Shown here: piece after piece, positions 40,729-53,042 of the stretch
Position numbering within the stretch: the stretch's first letter is position 1
How the letters are laid out: each line of letters begins with the position of its first letter
Notes under the pieces: model-generated
What the model was told of the DNA's origin: nothing
What the model saw: only the letters and a program-made list of their open reading frames with translations
The model's database searches: none
Position numbers and translations under genes: made by a program
NCBI RefSeq assembly: GCF_050948175.1
Contig: NC_135199.1
Location: forward strand, 13,458,501 to 13,522,500
Source of the DNA: Xylocopa sonorina
Lineage: Eukaryota; Arthropoda; Insecta; Hymenoptera; Apidae
Length of the DNA: 64,000 nucleotides
Direction: 5' to 3'

Positions 40729-42042
40729 TTTGCTGACACTTTGCAGTCTTTATTTATCTAATAAATTTAGATACGTTAATATATTTACAATGACGCAACA
40801 TATAGCTTTCTGAGAAAGCATTCGTGAAAGAATCTTAACAATCTTGCAAACGAAATTTTGCACTTGTCTCTTTGTATGCATCTTTTATTTAATTTAACGA
40901 TACAACGATCGTTCAAAACATTTTTATTTAAGCGATACTTGATACGTACATTTTTGCTTCCCTCTATATATTTTTCGTACACTTAAAATTTGCAGAAACA
41001 ACAAAATAAAACAAAAATCGATAAAGGATTAGAAAATACGATAACAAACGTCTGGGTATCGATGCGATAACAATGAAAAATGTTTTATTCCACCTCTAAG
41101 TTATAATTGCGTTAGCGAAAAGATCTCTGACTATCCTATTTCAAGACGATGATCAGGATTAAACGTGGCACGTATTATCAACAGGATTAATCAACTTTCC
41201 GATAGAAATCGGCCTGGGCGGTGAAATATCCCAGTCGGAAGACTCGCGTTATGTCATGAATGAACTTGTCGAGAGGTCAATGACAGCGTAGTAAGTATTA
41301 TCACTTTTCTAAAGGTTCGCCGGTTCAATGAAAACCATAACGGGGAATTTGTTTAAAACGTCGGATGCGAGAGAATCGGGTAACACGGTCGAATTCACGG
41401 GAAAACTCACTTATTTCCGTTTAAAATAACGTTGCGGCAGAGAAAGGGGGAGGAGAGCGTAGAACAAGTGGGTGGATAAGAGAACGGTTCCACGGTCAAC
41501 CTCGCGTGAAGGTCACCACAAACTATGCAAGAAAGGTCACAAGGGCTGTCGTATGGGCCTCGAGTCGAATTCTCGGTGTACTTCAAACCCGACGAAACTT
41601 CGTCGGTTCACTGATAAACACATAGCCCCGTGCTTCTCTTGCAACAATAGATGGCACGAGGTACCTAAAAGTTTCAGCGCAGACGAAATCATCGTTGGCT
41701 TGCGACCAGCCCTCTCGATTCCTTCCGGCGGTGTGCGCGTACCAGCCGTCCGTCGCATCGATCTCCTCCCGATCTGCACGTGTACCAGGTCTATCTACAG
41801 CTCGAACGCAATTACCAGCGCTACTTTATATTTAGTTACGGGAGCGAGCGACGGCTTCGTCTTGCTCAGGGGAGAAAATCTGGTACGTGCGAAACGAATG
41901 AATCATTTGCTAGAATTTATATCGACCGTTTCCACCCCAGATAACACAGCAAATCACGTACCATTTCAGAAAGCACCAGCGTGTCACGGTGGCGACCCCA
42001 GGTTTCGTAAAAGCCGCAGGGTATCGCCAGGCTTGCAGAGCT

Positions 42043-42900
42043 AAGAGAGAGAAAGATGCTGTAAGAAAGAATGAGACAGACGATACCGACCCTCCTCTAG
42101 AACCCGTGGCGCCATCTCTGTGAAAAGTGCTCAAACTGCTCGCTCAGCATTATCGACAGCGAAGTAAACTACTTACCGACCAGTGGCGCCATCTCTGTGG
42201 TGACTGCCCAAACTATTCGTCGAATAGTTTCCGCGATCTCCGTAGAGATGGCGCCACGGGTTCTAAAGTAGAGTAGGTGTCATCTGTCTCACTCTTTCTT
42301 ATAGCTTTTTTATATAGCTTTCTCTCTCTTACCTTTTAAACAGAAAATATAAAATAAATTATAATAAAACTATTGAAATATACACGAAATTACAATAAAG
42401 CTATTGAAATATATAAGAAATTACAATAAAATTAATAATATGTACAATAAATTACAATAAAACTAGTAATATGTACAAGGAATTACAATATATTAGTTTT
42501 ATCGTCATTTCCTGTATATTTCAATAATTTTATCGTAATTTCTTGTATATTTTAATAATTTTATTGTAATTTATCTTATATTTTTTATTTTAAGGATAAG
42601 AGAGAGAAAGATATATAAAACAGCTATAAGAAAGAGTGAGACAGATAATACCGACCCTCTTTAGAACCCGTGGCGCCATCTCTACGGAGATCGCGGAAAC
42701 TATTCGACGAGTAGTTTCAGCACTCGCCACAGAGATGGCGCCACTGGTCGGTAAGTAGTTTACTTCGCTGTCGATAATGCTGAGCGACCAGTTTGAGCAC
42801 TTTTCACAGAGATGGCGCCACCGGTTCTAGAGGAGGGTCCCCCCCATTATCTGTCTCACTCTTTCTTATAGCTTCTTTATATATCTTTCTCTCTCTCTCT
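42043..42900. mobile_element. Large imperfect palindrome, probably nested or inverted MITE-like elements
   Basis: The left arm (about 42043-42340) and right arm (about 42600-42900) are inverted copies, centred near 42469. Both outer ends read TAAGAGAGAGAAAGAT inwards. Each arm also contains its own shorter inverted ends, with AAGAAAGA(A/G)TGAGACAGA(C/T) at one side and its complement at the other. This suggests two related elements inserted head to head or one duplicated by inversion. The ~250-bp middle is AT-rich and made of repeats of about 30 bp built on GAAATTACAATAAA. There is no transposase frame. A TA flanks both ends, compatible with a Tc1/mariner-type target duplication, but I cannot confirm the exact boundaries. 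Confidence 0.7.
42360..42590. repeat. AT-rich inverted tandem repeats in the palindrome core
   Basis: Units of about 30 bp containing TTACAATAAA, then CTATTGAAATATA or TAATATGTACA, run rightwards to about 42465. They then continue as reverse complements (TTTTATCGTAATTTCTTGTATATT). One further copy, AATAAAACTATTGAAATATA, lies just outside the right arm at 42925. Confidence 0.75.
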
Positions 42901-43237
42901 TACCTCGATAGCGGAAGATATAGAATAAAACTATTGAAATATAAATCCCGACAACAAAACCTTGCCACAGTAAGAGCACTGTGATGTTATTTACGCCGTG
43001 TTAAATGTAATAAATATATATTAGTTAAATATATAAGGTTTCTATAGAACCAACAATTACTATGTAAAATTAATCGATTCGTGATTTGTTCGCTAGGTGG
43101 CGTGTTCTACTTATGCAGCTACAAGTTTCTCCCCTCGTTGTATACATTCATAAAATTACGAACGCGTTTTCAGACGTGATTCGAAGAGGATTCGAAGAGT
43201 TAATAGCCTAAAGAAATCCATTGGGAAACCTACGAAC

Positions 43238-45378
43238 ATGGCGGTAAGTGTTAATTCTGTATTAGTACTAGTCAATTTTGATTAGGACATAATATATCAG
43301 AAGCAATCTCGCATGCTTGTTCGGTTTGCTCGTACCGACTAACCTAATTCGGATGGAAGTAAACACGCATTTAAGTATTTAAAATTAGTCAGAATATCGT
43401 TATTTATAATAATAAATAAAGTGATTTAATTAGATTGGGATTAATAGCAAATTTTGTCGTTTCCGTATTTCATCTTAATATCCAACAGAACTGGTTGGCA
43501 TAGCGACCATTGTTTGATCCATGTTGGCATTCATAGTATAAAGTATACCGCTCTATAATATTTATATACTAATATAATTATTTTCTTGTTTCAGGCTGTC
43601 GCAGCTGCGAAAGTTCAAGAAGTTCGCGAGATCACCAGGATAGAAAGGATCGGCGCTCATTCTCATATCAGAGGCTTAGGATTAGACGATAGCTTGGAAC
43701 CACGACATGTAACGTATCGATTCCTTAGTATGGTTCAACAATCATTTTTCGAGTCACGAAAAATATCAGCTATACGCGATTCTCTTCCGTACTCTTAGGT
43801 GTCGCAAGGCATGGTCGGTCAGCTGATGGCACGCAGAGCCGCCGGTGTTGTTCTCGAGATGATTAAAGACGGTAAAATAGCAGGCAGAGCCGTACTGTTG
43901 GCAGGCCAGCCTGGTACCGGAAAAACTGCCATCGCCATGGGAATGGCACAAGCGTTAGGGATAGATACTCCGTTCACTTCGATGGCAGGGTCCGAGATAT
44001 ATTCTTTAGAGATGAGTAAGACGGAAGCGTTGACTCAGGCTATTAGAAAGTCTATCGGCGTTAGAATCAAGGAAGAAACAGAGATTATAGAAGGAGAAGT
44101 AGTTGAGATTCAGGTGGACAGACCCGCGACTGGTGTAGGTGCCAAAGTTGGTAAACTGACACTGAAAACGACAGAGATGGAAACAATTTACGATCTAGGG
44201 AACAAAATGATCGATAGTTTGATGAAAGAAAAAGTTGGTAACGATCAATTTATTTTCAATGCGGTTCGCTTGTAAGTATCATCGAAAATGTCGATTTATT
44301 TAAGGTACAAGCTGGAGATGTGATCACGATCGACAAAGCGACGGGGAAAATAAACAGACTAGGAAGGTCGTTCACCAGAGCTCGTGATTACGATGCAACC
44401 GGTTCGCAGACTCGCTTCGTGCAATGTCCCGAGGGTGAATTGCAAAAACGCAAAGAGGTTGTACACACAGTGACCTTGCACGAAGTCGATGTCATAAACA
44501 GTAGAACCCACGGGTTTTTGGCGTTATTCTCCGGTGATACGGGAGAAATCAAGTCGGAGGTACGGGACCAAATAAACGCTAAGGTTACCGAATGGCGCGA
44601 GGAGGGAAAGGCGGAAATCGTTCCAGGTGTTTTGTTCATCGACGAAGTTCACATGCTCGACATCGAATGTTTCTCGTTCCTGAATCGAGCGCTTGAAAAT
44701 GAGATGGCACCTGTCGTTATCATGGCTACGAATAGAGGTATCTGTGCAAACCGCGCGTATCACAATCCACTACGAGTAGCGTAAAGTTAATCGGAGAATT
44801 CGATGATAGGTATCACGAGGATCAGAGGAACGAATTACAAAAGCCCCCACGGTATTCCGATAGATTTGTTGGACCGTATGATTATCGTTCCAACCAGTCC
44901 GTATCAAGAGAAAGAGTTGAAAGAAATTTTGAAAATAAGATGCGAGGAAGAAGATTGCGAAATGGCAGATGACGCTTTAACAGTTCTCACTAGGATCGCT
45001 TTAGAAACGTCGTTGAGATACGCTATTCAGTTAATTACAACGGCCTCGTTGGTTAGTCGCCGAAGAAAGAGTATGGAAGTGAGTGTAACTGTTCGTTACT
45101 GCGGGGCGTGATAAATTCGCTACATATTTTGGACGATACGATAGTGGAAGCATAAAAAAAAATGTTCATTTTCAGGTGAACATTGACGACGTAAAGCGTG
45201 TTTATTCGCTGTTTCTCGATGAAAATAGGTCTACTCAGTTTCTTAAGGAATATCAAGATGACTTTATGTTCAATGAAATGCGTAAGTAAATTTGCGAGCA
45301 TTATGTTTAACACTCGCGGTCGTTCGTTTCGATATACTCGTTTCTGTTTCAGCGGAGGAATCGATGGAGATATCGTAA
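43238..45378 (+). CDS. rept: Reptin, RuvB-like AAA+ ATPase 2 (7 exons, 462 aa)
   Basis: Reptin pairs with pontin in hexameric AAA+ rings of the INO80, Tip60 and R2TP complexes, in the nucleus and cytoplasm. Coding exons: 43238-43243 (only Met-Ala), 43595-43708, 43799-44233, 44305-44737, 44810-45078, 45176-45281, 45353-45378; the total is 463 codons with TAA. Human RUVBL2 has 463 residues. Walker A GQPGTGKT is at residues 76-83 and Walker B DEVH at 298-301. The sensor region MATNRGITRIRGT follows. GLGLDDSLEPRHVSQGMVGQ and the C-terminal VYSLFLDENRSTQFLKEYQD distinguish it from pontin. The exon 3 donor is an unusual GTTGGT, chosen because it keeps the conserved KVQAGDV. Poly(A) signal AATAAA lies 45 nt past the stop. 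Confidence 0.97.
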
Positions 45379-45422
45379 CGATAGGGATAAGTAGATGGTA
45401 CGTTTAAACACGAACTTTGTTC

Positions 45423-45428
45423 AATAAA
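45423..45428 (+). terminator. rept poly(A) signal
   Basis: A perfect AATAAA lies 45 nt downstream of the reptin TAA, giving a very short 3' untranslated region. Confidence 0.7.
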
Positions 45429-45692
45429 AGTTAATGATTTTTATACCTACTGATTTCATGATACTTCCTTAAGATATTACTAGCCAGGTTCGGGTATATA
45501 AACAGGATATGTAAACGCGACATCAGAAACAACGCTCTATATTTCAAATGAAATAGAAAAAAAACTTAACAAATTCTGCCTCCGTACTCTCAACAGTTTG
45601 GCATTACAGCGTTTGATTTCATTTCACGTGTTACGATTATCAATAAATTCATAACGACAAAAGTAATCAGCTACTGTTAATCATCGAGGTAA

Positions 45693-45698
45693 TTTAAT
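45693..45698 (-). terminator. Candidate poly(A) signal of the small secreted protein gene
   Basis: TTTAAT on the + strand reads ATTAAA, the common variant signal, about 180 nt after the stop codon. It lies between this gene and the convergent reptin 3' end. Confidence 0.3.
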
Positions 45699-45875
45699 TT
45701 TTGGCGTAAAGTTTCTGGTTGTGCGTGTAACATCACGTGTAACATCGACGTTTCTTGGTCGGTAGGTCTCGTGGTCGGTAGACAGGAAACACCTACGTTT
45801 TCTTCTCTTGGCTTTTCTTGACTGCGACAAACAGTTGTGCGTTGTGAATAGAAAAGGTTCACGCGTGGCGTCGCA

Positions 45876-48215
45876 TTAATTTTGCTTACTCGTTATCAGT
45901 TTAAGTCCTCCCTCCGGCTTGAACGACGACTGAGCCTTCTTATCTTTCGATATAAATCCCAAACCGTATTCCACTTTGTATACGGGAAGAGGGATTACCG
46001 TGGATGATACCGGCACCATTACTGAAACAGCGATAACGAAATTTCATGCATTATAAGCACCTAGGCGCGCTGCAATTTCGCGCGACAGATGCAAATCGAA
46101 ATTCCGAACGCTCTCGAACGCGAGTCGCTTTTAATTTAGGAAAAATTCAACCACCGCAGAGCGGAACAAAGCACGTGGCTATCCATGCGTCTGTATATAC
46201 TCGACACTGGTACATTCGCATAGAGAACCGTGTGTCACGCGACCGTAGAGGGGAACACGAAAGTATTTACTCGCACATGGAAAGGTCCCGTCGAACGAGA
46301 CTGTGGTATCGCGATCTATCAAACGTTCACCCGCGGTACACTGAATCGAGAATATTTGCTTATCGCTTTTAATTGAATATCGATTGATTAAACGGATGGC
46401 TGGCTGTCGGCCGATCGTTTGATTACAATATCCGATCGCGAAAATCCCGAATGTTCGACGCCCTCCGGCGTCCTCTTCCTTTCAGACATTTCGTACGATT
46501 CGGATTACTACTACTCTTTATAGTCCTACCGATAAATAATTTCATATCTCGCGATATTTTCACGATATAGGTGCATAGAAAAGCTATCGGGTCAGGGAAA
46601 GTGGATGATCGTCGGTGGATTTTATTTCACGCTCGTCTACATTAAATTACAGAATAGGTATGCGGTAATATTTCGTTATGTAACGTTGCGTTAATGTTTT
46701 TCGCCTAGGTTTTCGTTGAAATTCGCGTTGCGCAAAGTAGAAAGGGCGACACATCGGTAAAAGCGGCGCGTAATACGCCGACTCGCGCTTGACCATCGCG
46801 CTTTGCATCTTTCGAACGTTACAGACTCTTCTTTTCAGATTCGGATCGTCGCGTTCGAGATAAGAAACGGCGATTGCAAGATATAACCGCGGCAGAGCCG
46901 ATATACAAAGTGGCGAACGTCCGAGCGAACGGGTTTATTAATCTCCGTCCGGTAAAGTGGAAAATTATAAGGCGCGATGCACCCAGGGCGAGATAAACGC
47001 GAGCGTTTATCACTCGAAAGAAGTTTAGTAACGAGCGCGATTGGCCGTGATCGCGACGACTCTAATTGTAAGTGGCACCAGTTCGATCGGAGGTGAAACT
47101 CTGGCAGAATTTTAATAGCGCGTTAATTCGATGCCGCGCGCCTTCCTATTTAATAGCGACCCAACGTCTACTGAACTGCATTAAGAAGCCGATAATTTAA
47201 TAATATTCATAACCCAATAACACGACGTTACTAATAACCTGGTAACTCAATTTTCTTAACAGCCTACTAACTCCACCGATATTACCTTCGTCACTCGAAT
47301 ATATACTTTTCTCGCATTCTTTTCACTCCTCTGGCAACGTCCCAGTCGTGTCAGCGTTCCAACCATTCTGTTGGCCGTAATTAACGGGTCGTGGTGTATC
47401 AGGATCTGGTTGAAACCTGGCGGGAACAGGGAAGGAGAGACACGCGATCTACATACCCAGGATCGCGAGCTTGCCCTCGCTATAACCATAACCCACGCGA
47501 TTCGCGAACTGACGTCATTGTCCCGTTATTCCCACCTGTCAAACGTCACCCGGAGGAAATTCGAATTTCGAATTTCGAGAGCCTCGAGTCGCCCTTTATT
47601 TGGTCAACCGTGCGCCGCTCGATGACGAGTCCGGCTCGTTCATCATCTTTGGCCTCGCGGTAACTATACGACTCGACCGACGAAGCGAACAACCTGGACC
47701 ATTCTTCGTCGATGGAGTTAAACGATAGGTGACACCTGTCTGTTCGCGTAGAGTGTGAACAGGAAACGCGCGACCAGCTACGCGGCGATAATCAAGGTGA
47801 AAGTTTTTCTGCCTCGAGATGCACGATGATGTTCAAGCTCGAGCGAGACCTCGTTAAGACCCGGAGAAAGAGAAACTGAAACTTTCGATTTTCTTTTGCC
47901 AGAAACTACACTTTTCTCACGGTATGGGATAGAAGCGAAGCCTCGTTTCGCCGACCAGCGACACACAGCACGCAAAAGTGGCACGATTCGAGACGAATTG
48001 AACCCGCGACCCGTCCCGACAGCGGTGCACCGATAATGAGAAAGAGTCCGTGCACATATCACGGGGTGAAGCGCTCGATACAGAAGAAGTAGACTGACGG
48101 ACTCACCTGGCTCGAACACGTTGTCCTGATTCCTTTTGTATATCGTAGGTTTCGCGTTGGCCATCGCGATTGCCGCGAAAATACAAATCAGGAGGAAGCA
48201 CGGAAGCCGCGGCAT
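45876..48215 (-). CDS. Unrecognised small secreted protein (2 exons, 84 aa)
   Basis: Exon 1 (48107-48215) encodes a clear signal peptide (basic MPR, hydrophobic core CFLLICIFAAIA, Ala-Asn-Ala cleavage site) and then KPTIYKRNQDNVFEP. It ends in phase 1 at a strong GTGAGT donor. Exon 2 (45876-46021) starts after TTTCAG, in matching phase, with VMVPVSSTVIPLPVYKVEYG. It ends SFKPEGGLKLITSKQN and a TAA. Together they make 85 codons with stop. The mature product would be about 63 residues, basic, with no cysteine, and a KR dibasic site near its N-terminus. I know no family for it. An ATTAAA on the minus strand at 45693-45698 could be its poly(A) signal. Exon 1's frame stays open far upstream, but the start is placed at the Met that begins the signal peptide. 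Other internal exons in the 2.1-kb intron cannot be excluded. Confidence 0.65.
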
Positions 48216-51200
48216 CGTTCGCGATCGAAGGAATCGGTGTTGGAGGAGCGAGGTTGCCTTGACGATGTTTGGACCGGCACTACGCCGAGCAAAGACCAAA
48301 GCGGTGAAAACACTTGCCACTCGAGTGGGGAAAGCCGCGGATAAACAACGGAATTGCCGCTCTCTGGCAGCTACCAGCACCGGGAACTTCCGTTTCGAGC
48401 TTCTTCGCGACGAGGAAGGATCCTCCTCACCGTTGGAAAGGATTTCGCGGCACGCGCCAAACTTCCTCGAACGATCAACGTACAACGGAGCAGTATTTAT
48501 GCCTTTTCGGAAGTTATCTCGAAAGACCACACCAGTGGAATTCAAGGAAGACGTTTAAATGGTATCGATACTCCGCTCGAGAGAAAAATGACCACGAGCA
48601 AGACGGATCGTGCAAACTACATCATATCTATATATATGTATATATAGTAGTCGTAGACACGCCCGAAAGAGAACGAGAGAGGAGCCGCGAAGGAGCGTCA
48701 AGGATTTCTATTAATCATTTGCCGGGCGTTCGTCATTCGCGCATTCTCGACTAACGACGGGAGAGCAGGTACGTGTGCCTACGTGCAGGAGCGAGAGCGT
48801 ACCTCGAGAACTTCTCTGGCAGCCACGATGCGTGAAAAATTGCCGGCTAAACAGAGGAGAATCTCGCGGGAAAGCCGCGTTTCGCGGAATGAAAAATAGG
48901 CGGCTGGGAAATGGACGAGGTTCCGACGCTAATTACCGCGAGTCGGTTCGGTAGTTGGCCCAGGCGTGACAACAATGACCTGCCGGCAGGCTAACAATGG
49001 AAACCGGGTTAAAAAGTGAAAGGACTCGGTGATCGAAGGAGGAACGACCGTGGCGCGGTATTCACGGTGCGACAGAGCCTCGCGTTACCTCAGGGCCCAC
49101 CTACATCCGGCTTCCTATTTTCTTTTTTCCCCTCATCGAATTTCCACCAACCCCTCTCGATTTCCTTTACAATTGTTCCTACCGTCGATACACTTTCACC
49201 CGCCACGGAGAGACGTTTCATTTTTCAACCAGATCGATTCGTTTCCTATTTGCTATCGCTAAAGCGATAAACGGTGAGCGACCGGCTCCAATTTTTTTCT
49301 CTTCTTCTCTCCCCTTTCCTCCACTTGGAACCGTTTTCCGCGTTAATTGCCCAGAGCTCTTTCAGTTTTTCTTTTTTTCTTTCATCCGTTTGTTGGCTCG
49401 CAAGTGCAACCGTGCAGATCGGAGAACGGCGCGTCGCGACGCTTATTTCGTCGTTTCAGACGCGCTCACCTTTCCCACTCGGGTTTCCTCCACTCGACCG
49501 GTTGGCTTTATTTTTAAGCCGCGCATAAAAGCTGCACCGTTTGTCGCGAAAAAAAAAATCGAAATTCTCCCTTTTTACCGCGCAGCGCGCGACGATTCGT
49601 AGACGAATTTCGAGGTTTTCGATCGTCGTCGGTGTTTCTCTCGACGAATTCTCGTCCGCGGCTAATTACGCGCCACGCCCGGCGAGGCTATTTCGCGAGC
49701 CACTTTATTCGAGAAAGTCAAAGGAAACTTGCACGGAACAATACTGGCCGTGGAACAATGCCGTCAACCACCGATGGGTACTCCGCGTTCTTGTCCTGCC
49801 GCTTTAAAACGACGACTGGCTCGCGCGCGACGCTTTTCAATCGCTCTTCTGTTTAAAAACGTTTCACCGAGTCCAAACGTTCTCGACAGCTTTCGAAGGT
49901 GTCGAGAACGTTCGTGGACGCGATTAGCCCTCCACTTTTTCATTCGAACGCGATATTTTTACTCATTTCAATTGTACATTCTCTCTCTCTCTCTCTCTTC
50001 TCTTTTTTTCATTCGCACAGAGACGATGAAAGTCCGGAGATTCGAAAATATGCACGTTCACGAGTGGGATATCGAGTCGCTGTAAGATCAAGTCCAGCGT
50101 GAATCGAAAACTAGACCGACAATGGTTGGTATCGGGTGGAAGGGCGAGAGGGGCGGTGTATGGAAAACGAAGGCATGCATAATGACACGTCCGGGTCTTG
50201 CCACGTATAATCTACCGGTTGGTTGCTGCCAGTCTGTTCTTGTATCGGTCGAGATACACGAGCCGAAATTATTCCATCCACCCCCGGCCTTCCAGGGATG
50301 TCAGCGGCGGATCGGCCGAGTGTACGTGACAGGAACGTCCCGAACGACCGACGGGGAAAACGGTTTGTCAAACGGCCGCGTCTCCTTTTTTTTCCAATCT
50401 CCAAAATGAAAAAAACAATACCGCGTTCTCGATATTTCTAATAAGCTAGAGGGGGAAGACACGTTTTCGAAAACCGTATAAGAATTCCAATATGCGCGTG
50501 ACGCTGCGATTACCCTTTGAATGGTTCGCAGGAGGTAGAAAACATCTCGATATTGATTTAGCCAGCGAGGAGAGAATTCGGAGTTGGAACGAATTTACGC
50601 GGGTGACGGGTGCTCCCGAGACTGGCGAACCGATCGCATTTGTATTCAGGAAAATCGATTGACAGCCGTCAAACCGTATCGACGGTTTAACGGCCTCAGT
50701 CCCGGGGGTAGGCCTTTCACGGGACGTCGTCGGTTCGCGATAGAACGTACGCGACGAATGTTAATTACAAGAGGCTGGTCGATATCCGATGGAACGTGGA
50801 TAATAATTGCGATACAAGTTATCCGGTTAGGACACGCGGATCGTACACGAATGTGCACTCAACGAGGCACAATGGACACCCCCGCGATGACTAAGCCAGA
50901 TTTCCGAGATTCGGGAGGAATCTGCTGGAAAAGTAGTCGCCACCATCGCATGATTAATAATCGTCGAATTTCATCGCACCAGAGATATACCGAACGGCGT
51001 ACGCGTGTAGAGAAGTAGCAGGTACGGTAGAATCACAATCTGTTGCATCGGCGGGAATGCCGGCAAGGGTTGTTAAAAAGGAGGATGGCGAGGCAAATGC
51101 ACGGAACGAACATGACACGGTGAGAGAGTAAGAGGGTCTCGAAGCACGCGTGCGCGCGATTACGCGTATCCCTGACAAATAACCGAACACAGCCATTCTG

Positions 51201-52559
51201 GCGTCCCCCCGTGTGCTTCCCGAGAGCGAGACGGAAAGAGCGTAAGAAGGGTCTGCCATCCCTCGCAAGAGCCGAGTCTTACCGCGTTAATTGCAAGTAC
51301 TTCCCTCGGGGTACCGCAACGGGTATACAGTTCCACCCACCTTCCAACTTCCACCCCATCCAGTGGGGTTTAAGGGTACGCAGGGATGATTCGCGCACCC
51401 CTTTTTCCCTTTTCATGCTCACCCGGGCCCTTTCATTCCTCGCCAGTGGTTAAAATATTAGGATTTCCCCGAGGTCTCGTGCGCGTTCGCGTTCGCGTTC
51501 ACGTTGCCGTTCGCGTTAGGGTTCCGACTCGTCAACGGCTCGACGCGACGCCGATTCCGCACTCGAGAAACCCGCTCCTCTATTCTCTGCCTTACTCTTC
51601 CTTACTCCTTAACGCCCCCGTTCGAAGCGACGGGCCAACATCCCGAGTCAAGCGCTTTCGATCCTTTCCTTTCGTCTCTACGGGTACGCGCTGTATCCTA
51701 AATGGTCTTTCTTGTTGCCAGGAACCACCAAGCCGGAACGGAACGGTCGAGGAAAGAAAGATGGGAAGAAAGGAGGATTACTTTCATCTCGAGTGTGTTC
51801 GTGTCCTCTCTTCCGTGCATTTTACGCGGCTTGTTACACGCGTACACGCGTCTCGTTATCGATTTATTTCTGTTTCAATATCTCTCCTCGTTTTTCAGGG
51901 ATATTAATGCCAGGTCTGGGACTCTCGAATCCGTGAATCTTTCGTTGCTTCTTCGAGAGAGGTTGATCGAGACGCAAGGAAAGAACGGACCGCGATAACT
52001 GGACAGATCTGCAAAAGTTTCCTCGCTATACATGTTGATTTAAATTTCACGCGGCTTGAAAAGTCCCTGACTCGAGTTGAATTCCGCGACTGACATTCTC
52101 CTTTCACCGTTCACCTTTTAAATCCCTGACTATCCGTAGGAAGAATCTAAAAAGTCGCTCTTTCGAACGATCGTTTAAATACGCAGGAGAATTTTCTTGC
52201 TCGTCCAGCCGCGGAAAAATCGTCGTCCCCGCTGGAATCGCGACGGTAATTTATTAACAAACTCCTCGCGGTGATGTAGGCCGTGTCGAAGTTGGTACTT
52301 AAAGGAGTCTGGCCGGTATTGCGCCCCGTGGGAGCAGCCAGGCAAACCCTCCTGATTTACCACGCTCCGGGGTCCATGTACGGAATACACATTTAATAGA
52401 GATCGTATTCGCGACTGCATAAATCAAGCCACCGTACCCAGATCGAGCGTATACGCATGCCGCGTTTCACATTCAGAATATGTCGACGGATTGATCGAGC
52501 GCGAATGCGAAACGTCACTATTTCTCTACAGATTTCAGGAAAAAAGGAACTGATAACAT
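48216..52559. other. Gene-poor intergenic DNA
   Basis: I see no conserved coding sequence. Upstream of the secreted protein gene, a TATATATA cluster at about 48627-48647 might serve as a TATA element for it (minus strand), but the distance to the ATG (over 400 nt) requires a long leader. A TC microsatellite near 49979 precedes a possible orphan exon at 50021. A degenerate GTTCGC hexamer run lies at 51484-51520. Confidence 0.55.
50021..50081 (+). other. Orphan exon-like segment
   Basis: A long CT tract and TTTTTTTC lead to a CACAG acceptor at 50020. Then come 61 bases and a GTAAGA donor at 50082. It contains an ATG (50028). No partner exon is identifiable. It could be an untranslated or first exon of the kinase gene downstream, or chance. 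Confidence 0.25.
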
Positions 52560-53042
52560 GGAAAAGTATTTTTATATATATACAACTTGACTAATCATAC
52601 AATTTACAATCCAATAGAAAGTTTCAAAGTCCTGAAAAGGACTTGGAAAATTTCGACTGAATTGCAAGCTACTTAAACCTACGCGCGTAGTCCTTAGCTT
52701 GATACCGTTTTCGAGAGGACAGTCTCTCGAAAACGCTACCAAGGGCCCAGGTCCACCAACGGGGAGGTGACTACGCAGGGACCCATCCCTATGTCCCTAA
52801 TCCCATCCACCCTCCATTACATCTATGCGTTCTCGGTACAGAAGGTACCGAGGACTGACTCTACTTCCAACTTTCAAACAACCGGAATCCATAATACATT
52901 CTCTTTACATAGATTTTAGAGATTGCAGTATGGAATTTACGATAGGGATATTAGGAAAGGGATATGAAGGGAAATTACATACATATACAATATATAAATA
53001 TATATAAGTAAGAAATATAGAATTAATATAATTAAAATCCCT

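Larger units (their letters stand above)
40729..43237. other. Divergent intergenic region between GlyS and rept
   Basis: About 2.5 kb separates two oppositely oriented start codons, so both promoters should lie here. The centre-right third is occupied by a palindromic insertion (42043-42900). A 190-codon open frame at 41472-42044 has no recognisable domain and runs into the palindrome, so I do not call it a gene. No TATA box can be tied to either gene. Confidence 0.6.

Noticed and set aside
41472..42044. 190-codon open frame between GlyS and rept
   Set aside because: No domain, no splice context, and it runs into the palindrome. Open frames of this size are common in this CpG-rich DNA.
41910..42984. 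Two frames on opposite strands sharing the same N-terminal peptide (STFHRDGATGSRGG)
   Set aside because: They are the two arms of the palindrome read outwards, so the identity reflects DNA inversion, not related proteins.
45677..45862. 61-codon minus-strand frame ending LNYLDD
   Set aside because: It has an acceptor-like CAG, but its phase does not follow the secreted-protein exon, and it falls just past that gene's stop codon. More likely 3' untranslated sequence.
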